A stretch of 64,000 nucleotides of DNA from Trifolium pratense (taxonomy: Eukaryota; Streptophyta; Magnoliopsida; Fabales; Fabaceae). The DNA lies in assembly GCF_020283565.1 (NCBI RefSeq), contig NC_060065.1, positions 22,122,409 through 22,186,408 on the forward strand, given 5' to 3'. Made by a program: the position numbers and the translations under genes. Shown piece after piece: positions 1 to 10,545 of the stretch; within the stretch, counting starts at the first letter, position 1; each line of letters opens with the position of its first letter. The notes under the pieces were generated by a model that searched no databases, was not told the DNA's origin, and was given only the letters and a program-made list of their open reading frames with translations.

Positions 1-152
1 CGAATTAACCCTCTGGTAATCCAGAGTTCGGCCACGAGGTAAATAAGGCCTAGCCAAGAATTGTTCCCACTAGGAATCGAACTAGTTTAGCAGAAAAAAA
101 GAAAAATGTTGATAATCGGCCGCGAGGTAAATAAGGCCTAGCCAATAAATTG
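1..152 (-). mobile_element. SINE remnants (two pieces, same family as 5599-5747)
   Basis: Bases 1-90 read on the minus strand match the 3' two thirds of the SINE at 5599-5747, including the stretch around the box-B-like GTTCGATTCC and the GGCCGAACTC segment. Bases 110-152 repeat the segment CGAGGTAAATAAGGCCTAGCC, so a second partial copy abuts the first. The window edge cuts the first copy. A tRNA-derived SINE is inferred from the family structure; no intact ends are visible here. Confidence 0.6.
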
Positions 153-159
153 TGAAATG

Positions 160-1654
160 GTGCAACTTGAAAATTAGTTTGCAGAAGAAAATGATGTCTG
201 CATTAGTTAACTTCCTGCATCATTTGACAGATTTAAACTCAAAGATAGATAGATAGATGCCCTAATAAATTTTCACCACATGGTTCTCTATATTTTCATA
301 AGTTTATTTAGTTGGCCACATTGGATATATTCTCTATTATATTCACAATATAGGAAGGAAGAAACTTATTAGAATATATAGTAGAAGATATATACTATTT
401 TGATTAGCTTCCTTGCTTTTGTGGCGAATCGACATCAATTATATAACATTTCATAAATGAATAGGTTTTGTGATCCAACCAGCATAGTGTCTTTGTGATT
501 GATAACATTTTTTGACTAGCTAGTAGTAGTAAGTTATTAATAAATTCAATTTTAAATGTTTATTATACTAATCCATGTATCAATCAGACATTTGAAATGC
601 AACATACTGTTCTTTGAAGTTGGAATATGTTTGTGTAGATAGATCTTGGTCACTTGCACAGCATTCTCCGTGAAGCATTGTCCGAAGTGAGGATCTCGCC
701 GGTTTTAAAAAACATTGTGCAGATTCACAGTGATTTCATCCTCCACAGTGAACTCCAAAACAACAAATGTAGGCTTAAGCTCAATTTTCAAGGACATTGC
801 GAAATCATAAAAAATGACTAATAGGGCAGGGGGGACTTGAACGCCTAATTGTAAAGCGAAAAATGAACAAAATGCTATACTTTTTTATGAACAGATTCTG
901 TGATGGGCTCGCAAAAGCCCGTATGTGGTTCTTCCGACTGATATTAAATTCGAAATAATGATGATGCAAGTAGTATGTGGTTCCAGATTTTGTTCCAGAT
1001 TTGTTTTAGACATCATCATTAATGTCTAATACTAATAAGCAATGTCTTCCAGATTTGTTTTTCTAAGAGGCCAATCTTGAACAGAAGTAAGATTTGCAAA
1101 TTCACAGAGAGAGATGCAAATAATCATACTAATCATTCCTTTAAATTCATCATTGAAGAACCACATGAATTTTAGAAGAAAATATAATATGTGATAGGAG
1201 AAGCATTTGAGAGTGTCCACAATTGAAGACAAAGGGTGGAGCTGAAATTACCCCCACCAGCAAGGGCAGTGTGTATTCTCTTGATGGAAAGAAAGCAAAA
1301 GCCAACAATGACCTGATAACTGGTACATTACATATATCAGAATTCAATTACCATGATATTTGATTGTGGAGTGACCGATTCTTTCATTTCCTCCAAATGT
1401 GATAAGAAGCTCAACTTGGCGTTATCGCCGCTAACTCCCGCTATGATAGTAACTACAGCCACAAATGGTGGAATTGTAGTCAAGTTACATTTTTCTTCCT
1501 AGGCTTGCACACAAGTTGAGCTTGAGAGGCCACATGTCTCCATTTTTATTTATCGCTTGTGGTTGTGCTCTATTTGAACTCGAGTCTATTTGCCAGAAGT
1601 TTATGACATTAGTTGGACTTGAACTAAGAGAGTCGAGCTGCTAGTTTACTTGAG

Positions 1655-1696
<42 letters not shown>

Positions 1697-2055
1697 AGTT
1701 TTGGGTTTTAACTCAAGCAGAGTTGGGCATGGCTACCTGTACTGCTTTTGTGTTTGAGCCAGAGATCCTCCTATTTTCTAGATTTAATCAAATAGTTGGT
1801 GGCAAGAAATAGTTTTCTACGAATGATCGAATGTACGTAGCTCTGATATCACTGATAGTGCCGTTCAAAAAAAAAAAACAAACACTATACTACCTCAACT
1901 AGTAGTGTTTGTTTAGAAAGTAATTGGACAATAGACAGCACATAATCAATTGAGTGTTAGATCCAATTTTAAAAAATTTACAATGATTATGCCAAATCTA
2001 TTCTTGTTCTGGTCACTATATGCTAATATTATGCCAAATCCTTACGCGGTTTTTT
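160..2055. other. Intergenic, no supported gene
   Basis: AT-rich DNA without an exon structure I can support. It holds a (TC)n microsatellite at about 1661-1690. A minus-strand stretch at about 610-810 stays partly open but matches nothing I recognise. Bases 1132-1210 resemble 10843-10890 downstream of the NLR gene, so part of this block may be a decayed copy of that downstream DNA. Confidence 0.5.
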
Positions 2056-2056
2056 G

Positions 2057-2264
2057 TTTTTAGTTCCTGTATTTTCATTTTTTTAAAACGTCTCTGAATG
2101 TGCAAATCTTGTTGATTTTCGTACGTCCCACTAAAAAACGACTGTGTTTGTAGCTAATTAGCTACGAATTAGCTACAAACGCAACCTGCAGGGACGAAAA
2201 TCAACAAACTTTGCACATTCACGGACGTTTTAAAAAAAATAGATACAGGGATACAAGGACCAAT
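2057..2264. mobile_element. Fold-back MITE-like inverted repeat
   Basis: Two arms of about 95 bases are near-perfect inverted copies: the left arm runs from TTTTAGTTCCTGTATTTTC through AAAACGTC, and the right arm returns through GACGTTTTAAAAAAAATAG to GGACCAAT. The centre (about 2150-2180) is a palindrome built on GTAGCTAATTAGCTAC. No transposase is encoded. The superfamily is not decided because no clear target duplication was found. Confidence 0.65.
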
Positions 2265-2969
2265 GTGATATTTAAGCAAAAAAAATATTTACAAATTTTA
2301 AAACCTACTAAAATCAATGACTATGTCAACTTCACTTTTAGTTTAGCCATCATAAAAGTTTAGTAAATACTGTATTAGTAATTGCACCAAATTCACTTTT
2401 CACTTTTGATTTGATACATTTTTTTCTTAACCAAGATTTGATTTTTTTTTTTTTAACAAAGATTTGATCAATGTTTTTTCTTAATAGAAGATTTTATCTT
2501 AGTTATAAAAAAAAATTAGAAGATTTGATCAAGTTTTTTTTACTAAAGATTATTTGATCAACTTAATACATAGAAAGATACAGAATATGTAATCACTCCA
2601 AATCAAGTAATTCGAATATCTACCATCATTATCTATTATATTAAAAAAATAAAAAATATCTATCGTCATCTTAAAAAAAAAAAAACTATCATCACAAATT
2701 TAAAAACTAAAATAAAATAGGAGTAATACTTATAAATGTTTGAACCCCGGCTCTCTGTATATACAATACATTATCACTGTCAACTCAGTTAAACTCACTG
2801 GACGTTACATATTCTATACTATTTATTTAGGTAAATAAAAAATCTATCTATATTTTATTTAGGTCCTCAATCCTCATTGAAATTCGAAGATATAAATTTA
2901 ACATGCAATTTTTGTTTTATTAAACCCTAATAAATCCTTGTCTCCTCAGCACCAAAAACAAACCACACT
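2265..2969 (+). promoter_or_regulatory. AT-rich upstream region of the PIAL-like gene
   Basis: Poly-A/T-rich DNA without coding signs. TATAAATT at about 2891 lies roughly 80 bases before the ATG at 2970 and is a possible TATA box. The role is inferred from position only. Confidence 0.3.
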
Positions 2970-4682
2970 ATGGAAACAAACACTTTGTCTCCATCGCTCC
3001 TCAACAAGCACAGAATCAGCACAACTATTGATCGTCTAACTTGGCACTTTCAACAAGGCAACCGAAGTGATTCTGTAGAATTTACCAAACTATGCACCAT
3101 CCTATCTCGAGGGATTGATTTTGCAATTGCCAACTGCGAAACTCCACCGCCAAAAGCTAATAAACTGCCTTTCTTGATAAAACAGATGAACCATCGAAGA
3201 AAGACTGAAGATGTACCATCATCACTAGCATGTGTGATGGTTTTGTGTATATCTGTTAAAAATGCATGTAAATTTGGATGGTTCAATATGAAAGATTCGG
3301 AAGAAATTTTAACTATTGTTGACGAGTTAGGAAAGATGTATTGCACCATGGGAAATTTACATACCGGATTTAGGTTTTCGTGCCATTCTACGGTATTAAG
3401 TGAAGTAATGAAAAGGTTCTATCCAAATATGAAATTGGGTCCGATAATTGTGTTGAATCAAGTCAACCCTGGATATGGAGCTTCTATTATTGATTTCAAT
3501 ATAACTAAGAATACTTTTCAACCGGATAAAAAAATTTGGTTACTTGTGGCGCAAACCGATAACATTGAGACATCTGCGTGCCTGATCAGCCCTCGGGAAG
3601 TTAATTTTCTAGTGAATGGACAAGCAATTGACAAGAGGTCTATGTGTCGAATGGACCATGGACCACAAATGCCAACTTGTTTGAATAGTATACTTAAATT
3701 TGGGACAAACCTTGTACAAGCTGTAGGTCAGTTCAATGGTCATTATGTTGTACTTGTTGCATATATGAGTTATAATGTTGTTGCATCCTTGCGGCCTGAG
3801 CATCTACCGGATTATGTTCAGCCTGTTGGTGGATATTCAGATTCAGATATTGTTGAGGGGGAATCGCGAATCTCACTTTACTGTCCGATAAGCTTTACAC
3901 GTATCAAGACGCCTGTTAAAGGGTGTTCGTGTAAACACTTCCAGTGCTTTGACTTTGACAACTTCGTTGAAATAAATTGTAAGAGGCCATCCTGGCGCTG
4001 CCCACATTGTAATCAGTATGTCTGTTATACAGACATTCGTCTTGACAGAAACATGATTGAGATCCTCGAAAAAGTTGGTGACAACGTTATGGAAGTCATT
4101 GTCCATGCTGATGGATCGTTGAAGGAGGAAGTCTTAATGGAAAGCGATGATATGTCCCACAGTTATGAAAAGGAGCTACAAGAATATTCTACTTGCTCCT
4201 CTGATAATGTTGTAGACACTTGTGAAATTGAAGATAGAAAGCCTTTTCAGGCTTCTTTTCCTGCTAAAGACGATCTTAGGGTTGGTATCGACCTTCCTGT
4301 TCTAGCTGATCCTGCATTTTTAAATATTAAAGCTGAGGGGCATAACCAGTTTCTGTCATCGAGACATATTCATAGGACTCCGACAGTTATTCAGACTCTT
4401 CCGGTCCAATCCCAGACGAGACATATTGATAGGACTCCGACAGTTATTCTGGCTCTCCCGGTCCAATCTCAGACATCAGTAGTAGGACCACATCCGCACA
4501 ATTCAGTAACTAATATTAATTCCTTTAAAACCACTTCTGCTGCTGGTGCATATCCTCATAATGCCATACTGAGTGATGCAGAAAGACAACAACTTTTTTT
4601 CTCGATTGCAACTGAATGTTCCTCAGGCCTCAGCAGTAGCAACACAGGTTCTCTCTTTATTAATTTAGTAATGTGCCGTTAA
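2970..4682 (+). CDS. PIAL: PIAL-type SUMO ligase (SP-RING), intronless copy
   Basis: A 570-residue frame opens at an ATG in good context. Residues about 150-275 carry the PIAL/PIAS-like domain (QTDNIETSACLISP, AVGQFNGHYVV). Residues about 300-357 form an SP-RING with the CPI start, the CSCKHFQCFDF core and the closing CPHC. Such proteins promote SUMO chain formation in the nucleus. PIAL genes normally have many introns; here the whole domain region is one open frame, so this is probably a retrocopy or a derived single-exon paralogue. The acidic tail holds a tandem 19-residue duplication at 4361-4417 and 4418-4474. The last residues may be read-through of an intron, since a GT donor follows CACAG near 4648. 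The product is shorter than full PIAL proteins. Zinc ligands look complete, so activity is possible but unproven. Confidence 0.8.
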   Translation: METNTLSPSLLNKHRISTTIDRLTWHFQQGNRSDSVEFTKLCTILSRGIDFAIANCETPPPKANKLPFLIKQMNHRRKTEDVPSSLACVMVLCISVKNACKFGWFNMKDSEEILTIVDELGKMYCTMGNLHTGFRFSCHSTVLSEVMKRFYPNMKLGPIIVLNQVNPGYGASIIDFNITKNTFQPDKKIWLLVAQTDNIETSACLISPREVNFLVNGQAIDKRSMCRMDHGPQMPTCLNSILKFGTNLVQAVGQFNGHYVVLVAYMSYNVVASLRPEHLPDYVQPVGGYSDSDIVEGESRISLYCPISFTRIKTPVKGCSCKHFQCFDFDNFVEINCKRPSWRCPHCNQYVCYTDIRLDRNMIEILEKVGDNVMEVIVHADGSLKEEVLMESDDMSHSYEKELQEYSTCSSDNVVDTCEIEDRKPFQASFPAKDDLRVGIDLPVLADPAFLNIKAEGHNQFLSSRHIHRTPTVIQTLPVQSQTRHIDRTPTVILALPVQSQTSVVGPHPHNSVTNINSFKTTSAAGAYPHNAILSDAERQQLFFSIATECSSGLSSSNTGSLFINLVMCR

Positions 4683-5182
4683 TTATGGTTTCAAATTAAG
4701 ATTGCATTTACTTTAGAATTTAATATTGAATACCACTTAATTATGTTCTGTTTCTATTTTGGAAGGTGGACATTAAATCCTAATATTTTATGTTTGGAAC
4801 TGGAAGCAAAATCTTATGCTAAGCTTCAAGAATCTATTATATTGGAAATATGTTATGCTTGAAAATGAAGAAGCTAAGAAGTGAATGCTTGTCAAGGGGA
4901 GAAGTTGTGAATTTTAAAGTGATTTCTTCTGTTATTAGTTTTCCAACTTGTAGCAAATGAGTTTTAAATAAAGGGAACTTGAAATAAAACTTGTATTAAT
5001 TCTGTGTCATAAATTTTAATGGACAAGGCATTTTACTATTATTACAATTTGGTTTCGATTTAAATTAGTAAATAGTATCTTCAATTTTACTATTTACTAA
5101 ATTAAAAAAAAAAATGAAGATACTATTCATGGATTCAATTTAAGATTGCATTTACTTTAGAATTTAAAATGAGAACACTGTA

Positions 5183-5358
5183 CCAATGATCGTTAGTTGG
5201 TCTAGTGATGATTGACTCTGGACTTGGTAGGGAGGAAAGATCACGGTTCGATACCCCACATCTGCGATCAGGAGGGAACTGAAACCACTTGATATCAGAA
5301 CTGATCCATGAACAGGATTAGGCGGTCCAATGAGCCGGATACTGTGGTGAAAAAGAAA
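5183..5358 (+). mobile_element. tRNA-derived SINE
   Basis: Starts with a box-A-like CGTTAGTTGGTCTAGTGATG and holds a box-B-like GGTTCGATACCCC, followed by an A-rich tail. Flanks AAAATGAGAACACT and AAAATTGAGAATACT look like a decayed target duplication. Same family as 44009-44172 and 50485-50627. Confidence 0.75.
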
Positions 5359-5598
5359 AAATTGAGAATACTATTTATTTACAGTTTCAATTTAAGATTG
5401 CATTTATTTTACTTAATTATTTTGACAGGTGGACAACAAATGTTTACCTAACACTAAATCTTAATATTCTATGTTTGGAGTTGGAAGCAGAATCTTATGC
5501 TAATCTCAGAAGTAACAAATGAAGGAGAAGAAGATAAGAATAGATTTGTTCTGTTTTCATATTTCCAACCTGTAGGAAATGAGTTTCAATAAAGTGAG

Positions 5599-5747
5599 AA
5601 AGGCTCCCCTAAGACGGATCGTTTGGGAAAATCCAAGTTCGATTTCTGATAGGAATAATTCTTGCTAGACTTTACTTACCTTGCGACCGAACTCTAGATT
5701 ACCGGGATCCCCTTCCCCCGGAAATGATTTATACCAAAAAAAAAAAA
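5599..5747 (+). mobile_element. SINE with poly-A tail and target duplication
   Basis: About 150 bp ending in a run of A, with box-B-like AGTTCGATTTC. It is bracketed by AAAGTGAG at 5591-5598 and 5748-5755. It interrupts the duplicated PIAL 3' segment, whose sequence resumes after it, so it inserted after the duplication. Same family as the remnants at 1-152. Confidence 0.75.
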
Positions 5748-5805
5748 AAAGTGAGCTTGAAAGGAAACTTGTATTCTTACTGTCATGAATAATGAATAAT
5801 AATAA

Positions 5806-6399
5806 TAATAACAGTGAATCATCCTCACTTGTTTCTTCATTGCAAAGTGGTCTTAGTCTGTGTGGTACGAAATCATCAAATGGCCTGGGGTTGTTATTGT
5901 GATTCTGAACCTTTTCGTCCTTTTTGATTGTTTGAGTGAAGCGGCAAAGAGCAAAAAGTCTAGAAAAGGTTTTCGATTGGTGTGGCATTCGGTGATTTGG
6001 TCAATTTGGAGAGCACGGAATAACCATATTTTTAAAAATATGGCTTCTGATCCTTTGGAGATTGTAGAGGCGGTCAAAGTTCTTTCTTGGAGATGGAGTG
6101 CGGATAGGATGCATATTTCCCCTTGTCTTTTTTATGAATGGGCGTGGGATCCCGATATATGCTTCAATAACTAATGTCTTCCTTGTTGCTTTTTGATGTT
6201 TGGTGGGTGTTTTTAGTGCTCAGTTAGTTTTGGTTTTAAGTTGTTGTGTTAGGGGCGTTTTTACCCCTCCTGTAGCTTTCTTCTTTTGTATCCTTACTTC
6301 CTCTCTTGGTATATCTTATGCCATATATGAGAGGTTTATTAATAAAATTTTTGATGTTAAAATAAAATAAAATAATAATAATAATAATAATAATAATAT
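5806..6399 (+). pseudogene. LINE 3' tail fragment (zinc-binding/C-terminal region)
   Basis: The frame at 5860-6174 encodes the C-terminal region typical of plant L1-type LINEs (WHSVIWSIWRARNNHIF, then a FYEWAWDP-like end). An upstream stretch HLFLHC lies in another frame, so at least one frameshift is present, and no ATG supports the 5860 frame as a gene. A 3' UTR and a (TAA)n/(TAAAA)n tail follow to 6399, as expected for target-primed insertion. It is heavily 5'-truncated. Confidence 0.75.
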
Positions 6400-6555
6400 G
6401 TTGTGTGGGAGTCATTTGTTGGTTTTCATTATCCTCTTATACCACTCTAATTTTATTGGTTTTTATCAGTGTTTATTGTATGTCTTCTAGGACATATTTA
6501 ATTAGTGATGTTTTAAGGCATAAAAATACATTTTATTGCAAAATGAAAAGACTTA

Positions 6556-7616
6556 GGGGGGTGTATTGGATTAGGATTTTGAAAGACAATTTTTGCATAA
6601 AAAAGTCTTGTGGATTTTAAAAGATTGTGCATGATTTTAATGACTTTTAGGATTTTAAAAAACTATTAAGATTTTTAATTTGAATTTCAATGGATTTATA
6701 TGGTAAGATTTTATAGGATTTGGAAGACTTTATGGATTTATTGGATTTTAAAAGACATTGAATTTTAAATTAAATGCAGCAATTTTGTTTAAAAAAAATC
6801 CCAATTTTTTCTCTTTTTTATTATCAGTAGTGATTTTTATATTATCAAAGATGGAGTCATGGAGGTTCTCTATCGGTACTCCCTATTTTGACTGTGGAAG
6901 AAGGCATAAACATGATTCACAATGGGTATTTAATAGTTTTTTTTTATTGATGATGGGAATTTGATTCTAATTTGATCTCATTTTGGTTTGATTACACAGT
7001 CACTGTGTAATGCTAGCGGGATCAAGAGCAGGAAGAAGAAGAGAGCGATTTTGGGAATAAGCAAAGGAAACAACGAAGAAGGAACAAAAAAGGGGAAAAA
7101 GAGTAACGGTGGTAGTGGTGGAAGCAAAAAGTATACTAATATAAATGTGACACTATCTATGGTAGCATGACAATCATGAAGAGGAAACGTGATGGAGAGG
7201 TAGGGAGAAAATAAGCGATTATAAAAAACATGAGATAATCAGGAAACACGAAATAGAAAAATGAGGGAAAGTGAAAGAAATAAAAAAAAAAAAAAAGAAT
7301 CCATCGAAATCTCATGATATGAGGAAAGACTTTTTGTAGCTCAAAATTCACTAAAAAGTTCATCCAAATCCATTAAAATCCTATTTTTTAAAGAATCCAT
7401 CGAAATTAGAATACTTTTGAATACCACAAGACTTTTTGTAAGTTGTCAAGAATCTTGATTGAATACCACTAGACTTTTTTAAAGTCTTTTAAAATCCTAA
7501 TTGAATACCACTAGACTTTTTTAAAGTCTTTTAAAATCCTAATTGAATACCACAAGATTTTGTCATCATAAAAAAATCTTTTAAAATCCATTGAAATCCT
7601 AATTGAATACACCCCC
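6556..7616. mobile_element. Harbinger-like non-autonomous element, 1.06 kb
   Basis: Terminal inverted repeats GGGGGGTGTATTGGATTAGG and its counterpart CCTAATTGAATACACCCCC end at 6556 and 7616. TTA is duplicated at 6553-6555 and 7617-7619. Sub-terminal units around AATCCTAATTGAATACCA repeat several times near the right end and in inverted form near the left. The centre (about 6970-7180) is less AT-rich and could be captured host DNA, but no product is recognisable. The 3-base duplication and G-rich terminus fit the PIF/Harbinger (Tourist) group. Confidence 0.7.
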
Positions 7617-7679
7617 TTAAACTATGTGGAATAGAACTCAAATATTGCAACTCACACACACTTAATTTAGAATTCATTT

Positions 7680-7998
7680 TGCAAAAGTTCTTTTCAAGAT
7701 CACTAGTATTCCACCACAAGTATTCCTTTCTCAATAATGATTGCAAAAAAGAAAATAAAGTATTCCTCTTTCTGGTTCACAAGTATTCCACATTCTCAGT
7801 AGTGATTTGCAATCAAAGTTTAGAACCTTATTGCTTTCTCTTATTCTTCTTTCCAGTTCTCAAGTATTCTCCATAGTCATTTGCAATCGAAGTTTATAAA
7901 ACCTTATTCTCAATATTGATTAGCAATTGAATTTTAGAACCTTATTGCTTTTTCTTTCGCTTCTTCCTCTTTCCAATCCCATACGAAAACCATTTTCC
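7680..7998 (+). promoter_or_regulatory. NLR upstream region with degenerate repeats
   Basis: Between the Harbinger-like element and the ATG at 7999 a unit around GCAATCAAAGTTTAGAACCT occurs about three times (near 7808, 7881, 7922), and CAAGTATTC recurs about four times (about 7718-7871). TTTATAAAACC at about 7892 is a possible TATA box. An in-frame TTG at 7927 is open but is not a credible start. Confidence 0.4.
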
Positions 7999-10545
7999 AT
8001 GGCCGAATCATTACTGTTCAGTCTCGCTGAGTCATTCATCGGTAAGGTTGCTTCTCGTGCTGTTGAAGAAGCATCTCTTGCCTTTGGCGTCTACGACCAT
8101 CTGCTAGATATAAAAAACAAGGCGTCACTCATCAAAGCTGTGCTCCTGGATGCCGAACAAAAGCAGCGGAAGAATCATTTGCTCCGTGAATGGCTGCAAC
8201 AGATCAAGTGCGTCTTCAATGATGCTGAAGATGTAATCGATGATTTTGAGTGCGAGGCACTAAGAAAGCATGTTGTCAACACTTCAGGTAGCATTGGAAG
8301 AAAGGTACGTCGTTACTGCTCAAGTTCTAATCCTCTTGTTTATCGCCTTAAAATGGCTCATAAAATAAAAGATATTAAAGAGAGATTCATTGAGGTTGCT
8401 GCTGATAGACTTAATTTTGGCCTTCAAATCAATGAAAGTGATAATCGCGTTGTGCAAAGGCGGGAAATGACTCATTTCCATGTAAATGAGTCTAATGTGA
8501 TAGGAAGGGAACATGACAAACAACAAATTATTGACCTCTTATTGCAAGATGATGGTGATAAAAGTCTCTCTGTTATTCCTATTGTTGGAATTGGAGGCTT
8601 GGGAAAGACTACCCTTGCAAAATGTGTATTTAATGATAAGAGTGTAGTTGACTCTTTTCCATTGAAGATGTGGGTATGTGTCTCTGATGATTTTGAACTT
8701 AAGCATTTGCTCATTAAAATCCTCAACTCTGCTAGTGCTTCTAATTCCAACCAAGAAAACTTTGATGTGGATCAACTACAAAGTCATCTAAGAAACAAAC
8801 TTTTTGGTCAAAAGTTCTTGCTTGTCTTGGATGATGTATGGAATAAGGATCGTGCCAAATGGGAAGAATTGAAAGATATAATTCAAGGAGTCGCAGGTAC
8901 TGAAGGAAGTAAAGTCTTAGTGACTACACGCAGCCACAATGTAGCTGATGTGATGCGTACCACCTCTCCTCACATTTTGAAAGACCTGTCCGAAAAAGAT
9001 TCCTTATCTGTATTTGTCAAATGGGCTTTTAAAGATGGAGAAGCGGAAAAATATACAGAATTAGTGGAGATTGGAAAAGAAATTGTGCAAAAATGTGGAG
9101 GGCTTCCTTTGGCCTTAAGAACATTGGGGAGTTCATTGTTCAAAAAAGTTGATATAAAAGATTGGGAGTTTGTTAGGGACAATGAGATTTGGAATTTACC
9201 ACAAAAAGAGGATGACATTTTGCCTGCTATCAAATTAAGTTATGATCAATTGCCTTCTTATTTAAAATCATGTTTTGCTTGTTTCTCCCTCTTTGAAAAG
9301 GACTTTGTTTTTTCTAATTTTCATGTTACTGAGTTATGGGCGGCACTTGGTTTTCTTCCATCACCAAAAAAGGGTCAAACAATAGATGACATTGTCAATC
9401 AACTTTTGCATGATCTAATGTCAATATCTTTTCTTCAAGATTTTGTTGACTTTGGTAATAATGCTTGCATCTTTAAATTGCATGATTTGGTGCATGATCT
9501 TGCATTATATGTCGCAAAAGATGAATTTCAATTGGTGAAATTGCATAACAAAAAAATATTTGAGAATGTTCTCCATTTGTCATTTATTGAAAATGATCTT
9601 CTTGGCCAAACATCAGTTCCAACTCGATTGAGAACAATACTTTTTCCTATAGGAGCCAACAACAAAGCTTTCTTGTATACTTTGGTGTCAAGGTGTAAAT
9701 TCTTGCGGATTTTGCAAATAACTAATTCTACATATGTGAGTTTACCCCAGTCAATTGGTAAATTAAAACATTTGAGATGTCTCAATCTTGAGTTTAATAA
9801 AGAATTGAAGAGTCTTCCGAATTCAGTGTGCAAACTTCAGAATCTCCACATTTTGAAACTCAATGGATGCACAAATCTTCAAACATTACCTAATGGAATA
9901 GGAAACTTGATCAGCCTTCGACAATTACATATAACCACAATGCAATCTAATTTTCCAGACAAAGAGATTGCAAAATTGACTTCTCTAGAATTTATATCTG
10001 TCAGTTCTTGTGATTATTTGGAGTCATTGTTTGAAGGTATACAACTTCCGAATCTTAAAATGTTGATGGTTATTTCTTGTGGGAATCTAAAATCTTTGCC
10101 ATTTCATGCTATTCCAAACTTAGAGAGTTTGGGGATTGATAGTTGCAATAAGATAAAATTTTCATTGAACCATGAATATGACATCTCCAATTTAAAGCTG
10201 AAGCTCCTAGGTCTAGGATCTTTACCTCAATTAGTGAGTTTTCCCCAATGGTTGCAAGGATGTGTGACCACATTACAATCATTGGAACTTTGTAATTGTT
10301 GCAATCTTGAAGAGCTTCCTGAGTGGCTGTCAACTCTAATATGTCTAAAAGCAATTGAAATTCTTGAGTGTCCGAAATTGGTTTCCCTCCCCGATAACCT
10401 GCATCAACTCAAAAACCTTGAATATTTGTATATTGAAGGTTGTGATGAATTATGCAGAAGATATCATCCAAAAGTAGGAAAGGATTGGCACAAGATTTCA
10501 CATATCAAACAAGTCATCATTAAATCACCAGAACTAGAAGATTAA
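7999..10545 (+). CDS. CC-NBS-LRR disease resistance protein (CNL)
   Basis: The ATG at 7999 begins the MAESLLFSLAE start usual for this class and gives 848 residues in one exon. An Rx-type coiled-coil region (about 1-165) is followed by the P-loop GIGGLGKTTLAK (near 197), RNBS-A, kinase-2 LLVLDDVWN (near 275), RNBS-B VLVTTRS, GLPL as GGLPLALRTLG (near 366), RNBS-D and an LHDLVHDLA motif (near 494) in the MHD place. Leucine-rich repeats fill about 560-830 (for example LKSLPNSVCKLQNL). All nucleotide-binding motifs look intact. Such proteins sense pathogen effectors inside the cell and trigger immunity; the recognised pathogen cannot be told. The frame has no break, so the gene is probably functional. 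The variable part is the LRR region. Confidence 0.93.
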   Translation: MAESLLFSLAESFIGKVASRAVEEASLAFGVYDHLLDIKNKASLIKAVLLDAEQKQRKNHLLREWLQQIKCVFNDAEDVIDDFECEALRKHVVNTSGSIGRKVRRYCSSSNPLVYRLKMAHKIKDIKERFIEVAADRLNFGLQINESDNRVVQRREMTHFHVNESNVIGREHDKQQIIDLLLQDDGDKSLSVIPIVGIGGLGKTTLAKCVFNDKSVVDSFPLKMWVCVSDDFELKHLLIKILNSASASNSNQENFDVDQLQSHLRNKLFGQKFLLVLDDVWNKDRAKWEELKDIIQGVAGTEGSKVLVTTRSHNVADVMRTTSPHILKDLSEKDSLSVFVKWAFKDGEAEKYTELVEIGKEIVQKCGGLPLALRTLGSSLFKKVDIKDWEFVRDNEIWNLPQKEDDILPAIKLSYDQLPSYLKSCFACFSLFEKDFVFSNFHVTELWAALGFLPSPKKGQTIDDIVNQLLHDLMSISFLQDFVDFGNNACIFKLHDLVHDLALYVAKDEFQLVKLHNKKIFENVLHLSFIENDLLGQTSVPTRLRTILFPIGANNKAFLYTLVSRCKFLRILQITNSTYVSLPQSIGKLKHLRCLNLEFNKELKSLPNSVCKLQNLHILKLNGCTNLQTLPNGIGNLISLRQLHITTMQSNFPDKEIAKLTSLEFISVSSCDYLESLFEGIQLPNLKMLMVISCGNLKSLPFHAIPNLESLGIDSCNKIKFSLNHEYDISNLKLKLLGLGSLPQLVSFPQWLQGCVTTLQSLELCNCCNLEELPEWLSTLICLKAIEILECPKLVSLPDNLHQLKNLEYLYIEGCDELCRRYHPKVGKDWHKISHIKQVIIKSPELED

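Larger units (their letters stand above)
4690..5790 (+). repeat. Duplicated 3' exon/UTR segment of the PIAL-like gene
   Basis: The segment at about 4766-5010 (GGTGGACATTAAATCC through TTCTGTGTCATAA) recurs at about 5427-5795 as a diverged copy, interrupted by the SINE at 5599-5747. A shorter unit around AAGATTGCATTTACTTTAG occurs three times (about 4698, 5141, 5393). Each copy begins after an AG that could be a splice acceptor. I read this as a partial tandem duplication of the gene's terminal exon and UTR. Confidence 0.6.

Noticed and set aside
5860..6174. 104-residue frame as a host gene
   Set aside because: It matches the C-terminal region of L1-type LINEs, starts without an ATG and is followed by a LINE-like tail.
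7927..7998. Upstream extension of the NLR frame starting at 7927
   Set aside because: The first codon is TTG; the ATG at 7999 begins the sequence usual for this protein class.
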